Source: Bostrychus sinensis (Eukaryota; Chordata; Actinopteri; Gobiiformes; Eleotridae). From it: DNA of 64,000 bases. This document shows, piece after piece, positions 11,040 through 23,260 of the stretch. How positions within the stretch are numbered: the stretch's first letter is position 1; every line of letters starts with the position of its first letter. A model generated the notes under the pieces. It did no database searches. It saw nothing but the letters and a program-made list of their open reading frames with translations, and had not been told where the DNA came from. Made by a program: the position numbers and the translations under genes. The DNA lies in assembly GCA_020698575.1 (NCBI GenBank), contig CM036247.1, forward strand, positions 27,814,431 to 27,878,430. The letters run 5' to 3'.

Positions 11040-13134
11040 AGAGCTAGCTTCACAAAATTACTAAAGAAACATGTTCTTTGTGAGTTGGCCAACTAGAGTA
11101 TTGTTAGCCTTCCAGTATAGACAAGCACACTTTTGAATTGCAGTTGAATATTTATTCTGTTTTAATCCTGGTTAGGTGATGCGCAAATAATGAACTGTAC
11201 ATTTTCAACATGCCAGGGGAACCACAAAATCATATTAAACAGTTATCAATAGGCTTATAACACATGTGCAGAGTTACTCAGCAGAAAACGGTGCCTATTG
11301 TCTGTGTTGTTCCTGAAGTAGTCACAGCCAAAAGAGCAGACAGGGTTCAAATTTGCTTTAAGTCTTGCTTTGTTTAAAGCTGAAGCCCACAAGGAAGTAC
11401 TTCTGTGTTGAGGTCTTTGGGTATCCTCTCATGTGGTCTCTGCCTTTCAGAAATCAATCATGTTGGTGTAGACTCTTTGAAGCCTCTGTGTAATTATATT
11501 TGTATAAACCTCCCAGTTCAGAGTTTTCCTCGCATGTAAACAGCATGTCTTTTTAGAAGCTGTGGATTTTTAGCAAGAAACAATGCAATTTCTCAAAATA
11601 GGAACTCTTTTCTTGCGTATCAAAGAATTTGTTTTCAAATACCACAGAGACCAATTCTAGGCTTAAAAAAGCTCTTGTGTGATTTTGCTTTTATTGCCCT
11701 GTTTTAAAATTCTTTATTTTAAAATGTTGTTTCAGATATGAGGCCGTTTTATTGCCATTTCCCATGAGGCCTTGCAAAAGATCTAATTCTGTATCCAATC
11801 TTGCTCTTCTAATAAAGGCAATCTGTGGGCTCAGCTATTCATTTACTACTTCTAATCTCTCTCAATGGGAATTTTATTGTTTAGCTTGTATTGCTTTAGC
11901 TTTATCTCTTAAATTCTTGGAAGACTTACAGTGGGCTGGAAACACTAAGGTTTTTATGAAATTTTTTTCTGTTTGTTTTGTAAAATAACCATAAAAATTT
12001 GCAGCATCAGCACAGCCTATTGTTTTCTTTCATTTATTTTATGCCCTGTCAAATAGGGAGCATGACCCTAACAGCCATTATTCAACACTGTTTTTAAAAA
12101 TAGTATGTTCCCATGGCGGTTTCAGAAGCTTCGGGTCGCTGATGAGTTCCAGATGTTCTCCAGATGTGCTCGACAGTGGGCAGCACTATTGGGTTTCCAC
12201 AAGAACACCCTACCAATAACTTTGTTGCTACTATGTGGAGCCAAAACCAAATGTATTCACTAGTTAAGTTAAAAGAGTGTGAAAAGAATATCTTATTATT
12301 CCCATGCTCTCTAAAACACATTCAAATGAGTCACTTGGTAACTTATTAGTCACAGATTCTTGTTTCCACTTAACTGTCAAATAAGCAGTCTTCTGGAGTT
12401 CATTGCTTTGTGATGCAGTGCCCCAGTGCAGCAAAACAAAAGTCAGTAATGTTATTGCACCAGTTTATATTGTATATACACTGTTATACAGTGCCCTCCA
12501 GTGGGTTCATACAGTATTACAATGGTTCCCAAATGGTAGGTCGGAACCCAAAAGTGAGTTGCAAAAGGCTGTAAAATACTGTATAAATTAAATAGTACAA
12601 CAGAATTTGAAATACATGTGTCATACAAGTATTAAAATAATTTAGAAATAATGTGCTTCTATAAAAATTAGGTCAGGAATAAAATTGGGTCCGAAAATCA
12701 AACCATTTGATAACCCTGTTACATTCATTACAGTCTTTTCTCAGTAGTACTCGAATTATAAACATTCTGGTAATGAGGTAATGATGCCTCCTGCTGCTCA
12801 ACAGTAAAATGTATTTCATATAAGTTGTAATCTCTATAGTCACCAAAATGATTACTCAAATAATAATAGTAAAAAAAGAAACATGGCCCTTGGTGTTGCC
12901 CAATTTTCAGCATTTAGGCAGTAAAAAGGAAATTATATATCTAATTAAAGTCTGTAGATGATCACATGACCCAGTTTTGCTGAACTTGCAAATCAGAGCG
13001 TCCATTTCTCATTCGAACCCTTTTGCATTTGTGCTTGCAGTAGCTGCTGCATCTCTGCTTCCCTTTTCACACCTAATAGTCTTGTTTGATTTGTAAAGAT
13101 CAGCTGTTGAATTCGTCCTCTGTGGCACATAGAA
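11040..13134. other. Intergenic between eva1b and sh3d21 3' ends
   Basis: No coding exon was supported. A possible degraded MITE spans about 12520-12722, with opposite ends resembling GGTTCCCAAATGG and the complement of GGTTATCAAATGG, but no clean target duplication. The 78-codon frame at 11752-11988 has no recognisable domain. The 3' UTR of sh3d21 should occupy part of the right end. Confidence 0.45.
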
Positions 13135-16100
13135 TCACTTCATCTTCAGTGCATGGACTTCCTCCTGTAAGTACAGATATTTTTAAATGACTTAAACCAC
13201 AGTCATGCTTTTTGGTTTCCAGCTTCTGCTTATCTGTCTGCCCGTCAGCCTGTCTTTGACACATGAGCAAGTACTTAAAAACCAAAACACTGAGCAACAC
13301 ACTGACCTGCAGTGCCACTCGTTTATTTCTCTCCTCCCACAATTCTTCTTTCACTTCCTGCATGTCATGCCTGGAAACATAAAGGGCACAAGAAAATGTT
13401 AGGCAAACAAAAGATTAACTTTTAGGGTTAGTAAAGATGAAGATTCCTTTTACTTACTTAAAACTAGATTGTAGGTTGTAACTTAAGGTGTCAGTAAAGT
13501 AATATATGCAACAACATTACAAGAAATGGAAACTTATTTAAAACTTGAGGACAAGTCTGTAATGGGTCCCTTTATTCTCTAAAACAATTACTGTCATGCA
13601 GATGTTATCCTCCTTGATATTTTAATACACCAGACTATGGATAGTTTTTAATTGCAACAAAATTGTCAGAATTGTGGAATGAACAGAACACACACTAGTA
13701 AGCAAGTGGATTATAATCAAATGAATTACAATTCTCCTAAAACAACCCACATAACAAGAAAACAAGTTAGTATAATGTGAATTGCATAGCCTCCCTGTCA
13801 AAGTCTGCAGGTGAATCAAGCATGGATTTAATTTGCGCAACAGCCTTTTAGGCATCAAACAAAATGGAACAATTTTTTCTACACATTTTTTTCCGAAAAG
13901 TAATGCCTCTTCTCTACATGTGTGAATTTTATTCTTTCATGGAACATGTCTCTGAACTATTCTATAATTTGGATTTATGACTTAACGATGAGTCAAAGTC
14001 CTGTACAAAATACTATGCTTGTTAGTTTACATCACAACCAAACGGAGACTCTGAAAAAAATAAAAATTAACACTTCTTGAAATTATACAGTGTAAAAGAT
14101 GTCATGGTGCATGAGCTGGCTTTAATTTAAGAGGCAGGTTTTCTGTACATGACAGTGGAAATGATCAATGAATACCTCAATTTAACAGTGGAATTGTGCA
14201 TAAATTGGTGCTTACAGTGGCGTTTCTTCAGCGTCTCGAGTGACACTCTTTACTGATCTGTCTGACACTGCTGGTGTAACCTATCATTTTAGACATAACA
14301 TGAAGAATGTGACATTTTGCCACTTACTTGTGTTGTGTTTGCAGCAGCTCCAGAGCCATCCTCAGCTCCTGGATCTCAGCCTGAAGGCTGTCCACTGTTG
14401 GTTTGTCTTTCCCAGGTGTAATTTTCCCATCCTGCTGTATTTTAGGGGCTACTGGTCGTGCTGGAGGAGGAGTTTTAGCAGTGTGCTCAGGTTTTGCAGG
14501 GGATGGCATGACATTTTCTATTGGCTGCAATCAATTTAAAATGTTACTACCAATGTATGGCTATCATAAAGATGATATGGTGTGTATGATACAGCCAGGT
14601 CACAAACCTTTTTTAATTCAGGTAATTTGTTTTCCTGGAAATTTTTTGTTGACAATTCGGGTTCTGTATTATCGCTGTCACTTTCCTATCAAAGAGCAAG
14701 ATCATTACCAAAGTTATTTCCAACATAGGCTTGTGATAAACTGCTTAAGGGCTTAATTTATTTTCTTTCCAAGAATTAAGTGAGATACATAGAAGAAATG
14801 CCAGAGCATGCCTGTGCCTGTTTCAGTCAGCCAGTGAGTGGAGAAGCTGTCCTTTAGTTTAGTTCACTACTTATCAAAAGTCTTCTGAGGATCTAACATG
14901 CTTAAAACTTTGTACAAACAATGTGCGAAAGATGTAAAATAGTGATAAACTCTTTACTGTGGTTTAGGGGTGAACTTACTGCTACACTGCACAATCCTCT
15001 GTTAAAATAAAATTCAAATGTGTAAAAGTGCATTGTGAGATCCTACCTGTGCTGCTTGGGGTTGGCCTGATGGGGGTCTCCTCTGTGGGGGTTTGGCTCT
15101 GTTTGCTGTAAGATGGCTCAACTTTCCAGTCTGTACATCAACACCTTCAAATTGGTCTTTTTCTTTCTCCTTGACTTGTTTGGGGGAGGCAGGAGGAGTT
15201 TCACCATTGGTTCTAAAAATCAAAAGTCTTGTAATATCACTTGATGATGATGATTTCTGAACTCCACATTCCACAGCTTATAAAATATGTAAGTTCTAGT
15301 CCTCAGTTATCACCCATAAAAGGCATTTTTTGTTCTCCCAGTCTCGTGTGTTGATGTGTGTGTGTGTCTGTGTTTGCTCAGGAAACAGGAAATGGGTTAC
15401 CCTCGTCTGTTTATGCCCAATCTGACTCATCCAAGAGTTTCCAGTGGGCCACTAAAGGCTGGGCATCCTGGCATTCTTCTTTAAGAAACCAAAGCAACCA
15501 GTAGGGCCAAGAAAAACCTTTAACATCAAAATGGTGCCAGCAACTGTGACATTTTCCCCCAATGGGCTGTGCTTCAGAAAGCTTCCAAAAGGAATCACTT
15601 TGTCACTGGGGCTCTCTGTTTACCACAGCAGTCTTAGTGTTAATGCACAGATTGGAGAGAAACATCCTCTGGCATCACTTACTTGGGTATAAACTTGCTG
15701 GGTTTGTCTTTGACTGGAGGCGCCCTGGGGATGGAAGGCAGCTTGACTTTAGTTGGAGGATTGCTTCTCAAGTCCTTTGGCTCAGTTTTGTCATCTGTAT
15801 GTAATATTAATGTCATTACAAGCAATGATTTCTAAAGAGTTTCCTCAACGTATAACGTAAGTTTAGTTTTTTATTACCTTTTGCTTTTGCTGCACCCCCT
15901 TTCTCCATAGCTGGTGTGTCAGGCTTCACTGAAAAAAACAAAACATATGATTATACTTATATTTCCATTATTTCTGTAGAATGCATTTTTTTGACACACT
16001 GTAATTTCCAAATGCCAGAAAGAGAATTACCAGAAAGTAGTTCTAATCCAAAGCAAAGATGTGCATCTCTATAGCATGTAACAGCCACGTTATTGTGTTG

Positions 16101-19100
16101 ACACTTTTCAAAGCTTTACTTACAAAAATCAAAACATCATCACAAATGAATCTGCAGTATCAATAGTGTTACAATAAGAGAGCTGAAATTTTGAGGTCAA
16201 ATGAGAAGCAGACAACAAAACAACATAGGAAGCCTACCTTTAGGATGCAAAGCATTGTGCAACATTTCTCTGAAGCAAACCACCCTGTGTCAGAGTTCTT
16301 CTTGTGTAAATGTGTGTGGCAGCATTAGCCCCAAATCCCCACCCCTTTGTTTCCTCTAAGACTTCTAAACTGTGCCATGTGACTCGTACAGACCTTTACT
16401 ACAGACTTCCCCTGAAGTCTTCACAAATTTAAACTGTGATGCACAATCGCACTGAATAATCTGACTTGTCACACATATCCTTTATTCTGTGTTTGGAAAC
16501 TCTGTTTTACTGCCTGAAATGTTTAGATAACACTTTTTAGTTCATCTTAACTCAAGTCACAGACTTCTCAGTCATTTCACCACATCCTGTTCATGAAGGA
16601 GCTCAACCTCAGGTGCATACATCTGAGACAAAATAAAATTACTTCTAATCAATACACTACACATCCTTAAATTGACAAGACATACACATGCAATTGGTCT
16701 TTGACATACACTGTGTGCTGGCAGTAATTTGTGGCGCAAATACACTACAAACAGTATTTTCAATTAAGCCACACTTTAAGTATAAAAAATATGATAATAA
16801 TGAAGTAGAAGACATAGAGTTTAGAAGAAATACAAGTTAAGCTTAAAAAGAGGGGTGACATAACATTGTCTTCTTACCTGGTTGTTTTAAGGTGTTGACA
16901 CGTGTCGGTGGTCGGTTTATGCCCTCAGTCTAAAGAGAAAGAAGGATCAGCAGGTCTACACTATGCTCCCCTGTGCATTACCGACTTTTACCATTTAACT
17001 TGTCTTTCCATTAAGGGAATGAGTGAGTAATTTTGTGTGAGGATGTTACCACTGTGCTGAGTCACTGTGTTGACTGCAGTTTTAGCAGCATCCTAACTAT
17101 AGTAAACATATTCACATACACAGTAAAAGCTCTTTAAAACATAAAAAGCTTTAGTTACTCTGAAGCATGTCCATGGCTTCATAGCTCCTTGCAGTGGTCA
17201 AATTTGTAACTAAATTCTGGAAACCAAAGTAACTAGACTTATCCAGACGTGTGTATAGTGGACTCACTTGCAAGCTGCTGACTGGTGGTATCACCATGAC
17301 AAAGTTATCAGGAAAGAAACCACAGCGACCGTTTAACTCCCCCTGCCACCAGCCTTCATCTTCTGTTTCCTTTAGACACAGATGAAGGAGTCACATCACA
17401 AGCTCAAACATAACTGCATCCTTTGGGACATGGAACTGCTGCTTCAAACATGACGACACACAACAAAACATGCACAATAAAGCACATTCAAGGTGCCTTA
17501 TCCCATATAAAATATTGCGGTATAGTCTAAAATACAATCACCATTATAACTTTTTCTATTGGGTTTATCTACAGGACAAAAGCATGTCCCTGCAGCGCTA
17601 CCATAGCTTTTCACATACTTTTAAAATACACACTCAAAATACAGAGGCATGACTTTGCAATCTGCATTGGCCAGCAGATGTCAATAGAAATATCCAAAAC
17701 TACACACCCCACATTTATAGCAAATTATAATTATGTGCAATATAAAAAGTCAGATGTCTTGAAACAACTGGTTTGGCAACATTGATCTGTTAGAGGGACA
17801 ACGATATTACAGCAAAGTGCAGGCAGAACTATGTTGTACCTCATTCATTTCAAGAAAATAATTTAAAATAATTTGGATATTTAACAGCATTTAATTTATT
17901 AGGTAAAAAAAAAAAAAAACGAGTTTCTGCCACTTTTAATGTTGTCCTTCATTGACTTTGCCTCTACCTTACATCATAATGTGAGTCACTAGGTTTTCCA
18001 AAACAGAAGCAGTACAAGGCATTACAGTTCTGCCTCAGGTCTACAGTGATCCAGATTAAAAAACAAAGCATTTGTACCTTCCCATTACTGACCTATTCGT
18101 AAAGTTTCATGAAAATGTGTTGAGTTATGTTGTTTACAGACAGAAACTATCAGTGGCAAAAACATAACATACACAAGTGGAGTTAATGAAATGGTCTCAC
18201 ACCTTGCTTAGAACAACCACCACGTCTCCCTTTTTCAGCTCCAACTCGTCTTCAGCCTTGGGCTTGTAATCAAACATTACTTTGCAGCACTCCGCTGTAA
18301 AAATATAAGATTAGTTGCTTGCCTAAAAAAAGGCTTGTTACACAAGAGGCACAGGAAACTACAATAAATTATTATCATAACATAAATTACTCAGAGAATA
18401 ACTTTAATGACTGCAATAAAGGCTGGAAAAACCCTTGATCCGTATAGGGATTTCCCTTTGACAAAACAAGTTACTATTGTTGACCTTGCCTTTAAATTAT
18501 AATAAGAACAAATCTACCTGGTTCTACTGTAAAGTGAAACATACCACTTTTTGGTTTCTTCCTGACACTTGTTCGTTGCGAAATCTGTAAAAAGAAATAA
18601 AAAATAGATCAAATACACAAATAGGCCTTAGAATTAAAAAAAGAAAAAGTACTATTACTCACCTCCTTTGTAAAAATAGCATCTGAAAGTTTAGGCCTGG
18701 ATTTGCCCTCATTGATCTTTGTGTCTGTATGAAATAATTATTATTATTAGATTTGATTTTATTAAATGTTTGATTAGTAGGTAGCTGTTAGTAATACTAC
18801 AGTTTGAGGGCAATATATAATGTATACCAGGAGTGTCCAAACTGTTTTTATTGAGGGCCACTTACCGAAAAATATATGTGAAATAGGGACAATTATTAAA
18901 AACTCCCTCTAAGTCTCATTTGACTGCTCTTTGCAGCTTCAGGGATGTCCTCACATTTATCAAATACATATTGGCTCATAACATAGATGTTTAGTTTTCA
19001 CCAAGTACAGATTTTCATTTCATTTTCTGCTTTTATCCCAAATCAATCTCATACAAATAAAAAATGTTTTATCTTGCGAAGTACTACCTGTTTCATTTGA

Positions 19101-20667
19101 GAAATTGCCGCATTTGGCCCCTGGGCCATAGTTTGGACACCCCTGATGTATACCCACCTTTGGAGAATATTTCCTTCACAAAGTTTGATGGAAATGCTCC
19201 AACTTTGCCATTTTTAATGCCCATCCACCATCCATCTTCAATCTATCAAACAGAGTAAACAAATATAATTTTTTGGCACTAAACTCAAATGTGAAACTAT
19301 ATACTAACCAACCTACTGTGTAAGATGCTGTTCACATGAACTGAAAACTGGTCAATCCAGTTCATATCATTCTTAAAAAACTACGTGTATGGGAACGTGT
19401 TATGTCAGCACTGCAGTCACTAGGGATTAAATAGCCAAACAGCTGAATATGATACAAAATGATTTGCCTAAGAAAAACTAATTTTTAAACAAAATGTCAC
19501 CTTCAAAAGCACAATGACTGACCTCCATAGAGGTATATGTTTAATTACTATATTACTAACTATATTTATCTTTAGTCTCAAGTGACTACAAATGTTTAAG
19601 AAACCATTTGGAACTGCACCTCATTCATGATCTCAATGACTTCCCCAACACACAGCTCCAGCTCATCTTGATTCTGAGGGGCATAAGCAAAGGTCACTTC
19701 ACATCTCCTGGGCTGCGTGATTTTCTTTACTGCAAAGACATGGGAAACATTCAGACAATGTTTAAATGTTCCAATACTAGACATGTTTACATCATCATAT
19801 GCAAATCTGATACAAAACAGTGCTTAATAGGGCAGTCAACTGAGTAGGAACTGGCAGTTAATTTTCATTAGGTCTGGTAATGAGAATGTGGTAAAACCTA
19901 GACTTGCAAGACTGTTTTTGAAGGTCTGACCAAAAAATATTTTACATGTCAATTGACATTACTATTGGACAACCTTAAACTTTCTGTGTAATGTAATGCA
20001 AGCAAAACACAACAAACAAAACAATGGTACAATACTTTGTCTAACACTGCGTGGTTCCATTTTGGTGGCACCCCTTAATGAGACTGGCACTTCCTGCAAG
20101 GCAAGCACATCTTTAACACTTCTTAATTTACTTTGAATGACAATACAGTTATGGTACAGTGTTACAGACCTTGACAAAGTTGGCAGGAAAGATGCCCTTC
20201 TTTCCTTTCAGCTCACCCTGCAGCCATCCATCCTCTGTCCCCTTGGTGACATTTTTCACCACATCCCCCATCTTCACAGAGAGCTCGTCTGTCATGGTGC
20301 CCTCAAAGTCCATGAGCACCAGCACCTCTGCAGTGCATCCGCAAATGGAGCAGAAAATTAGATTCCCCACACAAGAGCTCCAACAATGCTTCACAAGTGA
20401 TACGTCCTGACATTTAAATACCAAGACAACACGAACACAGTGGAGGCAAACTTTTCAGAAATGTCTTTTTATATTTAACATTTCTACCTCACAACTGAAT
20501 GTATACAAGTGTTAGTACAACATACATGTAATGTATAATACAAAGTTACAGACAGACAATGCAATAAAGTTTTACTTTTCTTAAAACAGCGATTTCTTTA
20601 AACCCTAGTTAAAAAAAAAAAATTTTAAATCATACAATGAAAACGTTAGCATGCCAACTTACCCATG
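13135..20667 (-). CDS. sh3d21: SH3 domain-containing protein 21, 17 coding exons
   Basis: Exons in transcript order: 20667-20664, 20327-20170, 20093-20036, 19729-19620, 19242-19158, 18724-18663, 18584-18545, 18294-18203, 17369-17268, 16929-16878, 15928-15878, 15794-15683, 15212-15047, 14685-14608, 14524-14328, 13370-13307, 13164-13135. They total 1461 bases, one frame, 486 aa and a TGA stop. SH3-A is at about 1-54 (GWLQGELKGKKGIFPANFV), SH3-B at about 81-136 (IEDGWWMGIKNGKVGAFPSN) and SH3-C at about 175-227 (EGWWQGELNGRCGFFPDNFV). Proline-rich linkers follow. Residues 340-356 (LSHLTANRAKPPQRRPP) resemble the capping-protein-interaction motif, and about 430-485 form a coiled coil. The layout is that of the CD2AP/SH3KBP1 actin and endocytosis adaptors. 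SH3-C and the tail match human SH3D21, and the thrap3 and eva1b neighbours support the ortholog call. Only four coding bases are in exon 1. The exon 3 donor (AAA|GTATTG) is weak but keeps the frame. Confidence 0.9.
18828..19145. mobile_element. hAT-type non-autonomous element with 8-bp TSD
   Basis: The termini are CAGGAGTGTCCAAACT and the complement of CAGGGGTGTCCAAACT, a 16-bp inverted repeat with one mismatch. Both flanks read ATGTATAC (18820-18827 and 19146-19153), the 8-bp duplication expected of hAT. The 318-bp element has no transposase. It lies in the sh3d21 intron after exon 5, and its right-hand target copy starts at intron position +5 of that exon's donor. Confidence 0.85.
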
Positions 20668-20674
20668 GTTGCTT

Positions 20675-22449
20675 TATTGTGTCTTTTCTCCAGATGGGTA
20701 TAAAATGTTTCAAAAGCAGCAGCGAGATGGCTTAGAAGAAGAAAATAGAAGAACTAAGAGCGTCTACACTGAGTCTGTTCCTTCCTAGTTGTCAAACATT
20801 AACATTGAGCAACTTTTCCTGAGGCTAGCCATGACAAGTCAGTATAGTAAGAAGTAGGTTGGGTCAGAGAGAGAGAGAGAGAGAGAGAAAGAAGGAGGGG
20901 AAGGGAAAAGGAAGAGATAAAACCATAGGGGAACAAGTCAGACAGGTTTATTGCAGGAACAAAGCTCACAAGTATGACTTAAATGGTCCCAGACTTAACG
21001 CAGCTATAAAAACTTTTGTAGTAGTTGACCTTTACCCATCAGGTATTCGTGGTGGTAAATGACTATGGACAACTGGTAAGATTTCATAACCTCAGTGTTT
21101 TGTTCAAGCAGAAAGAGTGTGTTTGTGTGCCTTAAGGCAAAACCATCTCGCCACATACAAAAAGCAGAACCGTTTGTGAGTGCAATTGACAGAAAACAAG
21201 AACATAGACAAAATTCTATGCATGTTCCCCTTAGCAGAATATATAGTTGCAATCAGAAATATTCATGTGTATTTTTTTTTTCTTTGTCTTATTGCCATTT
21301 TAACAACAGTAAAAGTTCCATTGACATCCAACGTAACAAACACATTCAAACAAATCCACTTTTTCCACAAGTCTTTGTTCTGCTGCTGTCCCTGGTCAGA
21401 AATACTGTAAGTACTGAGATGCTCATATTATGCTGCATTGACCAAACATGACCCTGGGCGTATATGTTTTGTCATATCTCAGAGACTCTTTGATTTATTA
21501 CTCTGATTTTTTATTACTTTATCTGGCTACACGTTGTCTATAACTTCATGTAGTTGTTTTTGGTTTCTGATGTAATTTGAGAATTTTATGAACACAAATG
21601 TATCAGGGTCACTAATGGCCCCAGTCAAAAGTACCTAGTTTTGCCAATGTGTCTTTAATGTTATTAATTATTTTTTCTTTAACAACACATCAATATTTGA
21701 TGTACCACACACTGGAGGGTGGTTAGGGACTCACTGTCTGTCATTTTTAAGTTTGTCCAGATTTACTGAGGCCAACAGGACCAGGCTGTCCAATCACAAC
21801 AGAGGATCCTGTGGTCACAGTGCAGGCCTTCCTCTGCACTCTTACTGAGGCAGAAAGCTATTCTTGAAAATAAAAGGATTAATAAGAATCACCAAAACCA
21901 AAGTCCTGAAAAGGTCTGAACTGAACCAGGAACACATCTGAAGTGACCCAGGTCATACACAGACAGCACAGTCCTGTGCCACAAGCAACAAAACACATGC
22001 AGCCGGTTCAGACAAACCGTCTGCAGCATTTCATATGAGAGAGGGAGTCCAGAGTTTCAGCACCAGGACAATAACAGCAGACTCTAACCCTCACTTTTGA
22101 GAACTACGAATGGGCTTACCTGATAAATCAATTTTATACTAATTCAGCCCTTAGTACTGATTTAAAAAATCATACTTAAAGTAACAGTTTTATGTTAGTT
22201 GTAATGAAAAAAAGGTAATTAAAAAAGTTAAACTTTACATGACTTTTGATGGATTTATTGGAATTATTCTATATTGGAATGAATATTGCCCCACTCACTT
22301 TTAACCACAAGTATGAGTCAAAAATAAAGTTTCTTTTGAATTATTTAAACTAAACCACATCCGAATTAAGAGTCTTGAAGGAGCTTTCTCAATCACTTAA
22401 TAAAGAATTTAAAAATTACAAGTAGTTGCGTTGTCACTGCAACCACTTA
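20675..22449. other. Intergenic upstream of sh3d21
   Basis: This contains the 5' flank and presumed promoter of sh3d21, which is not CpG-rich, and a GA dinucleotide repeat at about 20866-20888. No coding sequence is supported; the small frames at 21004-21451 have no recognisable features. Confidence 0.45.
20866..20888. repeat. GA dinucleotide repeat
   Basis: Uninterrupted GA run, seen directly, about 160-180 bases upstream of the sh3d21 exon 1 ATG when read on the minus strand. Confidence 0.85.
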
Positions 22450-23228
22450 ATGAGTGATCAGAATCAAAGGCGCTTTACTCAGACCTATGAGGCTCCCAGC
22501 TTGGCCCACCAGATGCTGCAGCAAATCAACAAGACTCATTCAGAGAACAGCAGCATGCTCTGCCATTAGAATGAGGATCTGTTCAGGGAAAATGAGGACC
22601 TTACCAGACAAAACCTTTTGATTCTGCACAATAATGAGGGTCTGTGGAACGACATTGTGGACCTGAACAACCTTCTGACGCTACCTTCACATCACATCTG
22701 TGATGTAGCAGTCCAAACGGACATCCTGCTGCCAATGTCAGAGGAACTGCTCAGCAAGGAGCCTCAGAAAGATGCTGAGATGGAACTGTCCAGTGAACTG
22801 GAAGAAGTGAAAATGCTGAAGGAGTTTAACAGTCTGCTCCTTGAGCTGCACACAGAAGACCTACAGAAGCATCAGCAGGACAACAACAACCTTCGTACAG
22901 TTGTCCAAACATGGAAAAGAGGTGCAAGAGAGATGCAGAAGAGGACCATAGACAGCATTTGGACAAGAAGGAGGAGGAGCTGCAAAGAGCTCTTGATATG
23001 GTGGAACAGCATTTCAATGAGCTGGAGGAAGAGAAAATGCTCAGAGAATATGACATCCTGCTCCATGAGCAATACAGTGAAGAGCTGAAGAAGAAACAGG
23101 AAGAAAACAACCTCCTTTGTGCCATTATCAAAAACTTGGAGGAGCCATGCAAGAGAGCCAAGGAGCAAGAACAGCTGTTGGACAGCAACGAGGTGGACAA
23201 GGACAACACATATGGCATGTCCACATAA
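22450..23228 (+). pseudogene. Broken intronless coiled-coil gene, family unknown
   Basis: A frame from ATG 22450 reads about 155 codons and is interrupted by TAG at 22567-22569. Near 22905-22915 the reading shifts frame (one base lost or two gained) and continues to TAA at 23226-23228. Across both frames the composition is a heptad-rich coiled coil dominated by E, L, K, Q and N. An internal duplication is visible: EEVKMLKEFNSLLLELHTED in the first half matches EEEKMLREYDILLHEQYSEE in the second, each followed by a QQDNNNL or QEENNLL stretch. There are no introns, so it could be a retrocopy or a gene-family member that lost function. I do not recognise the family. The opposite-strand frames are shadows. 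Confidence 0.5.
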
Positions 23229-23260
23229 TGACTCATTGTAATATATGAAGATGGATGTGG

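Noticed and set aside
11752..11988. 78-codon plus-strand frame with hydrophobic stretch
   Set aside because: No splice context, no Kozak or family resemblance; expected by chance in AT-rich DNA.
13135..20667. Calling the SH3 gene cd2ap or sh3kbp1
   Set aside because: SH3-C and the C-terminal coiled coil match SH3D21 better, and the gene sits between thrap3 and eva1b as in human.
22826..23236. 136- and 98-codon minus-strand frames
   Set aside because: They are antisense shadows of the coiled-coil pseudogene, rich in serine, leucine and cysteine.
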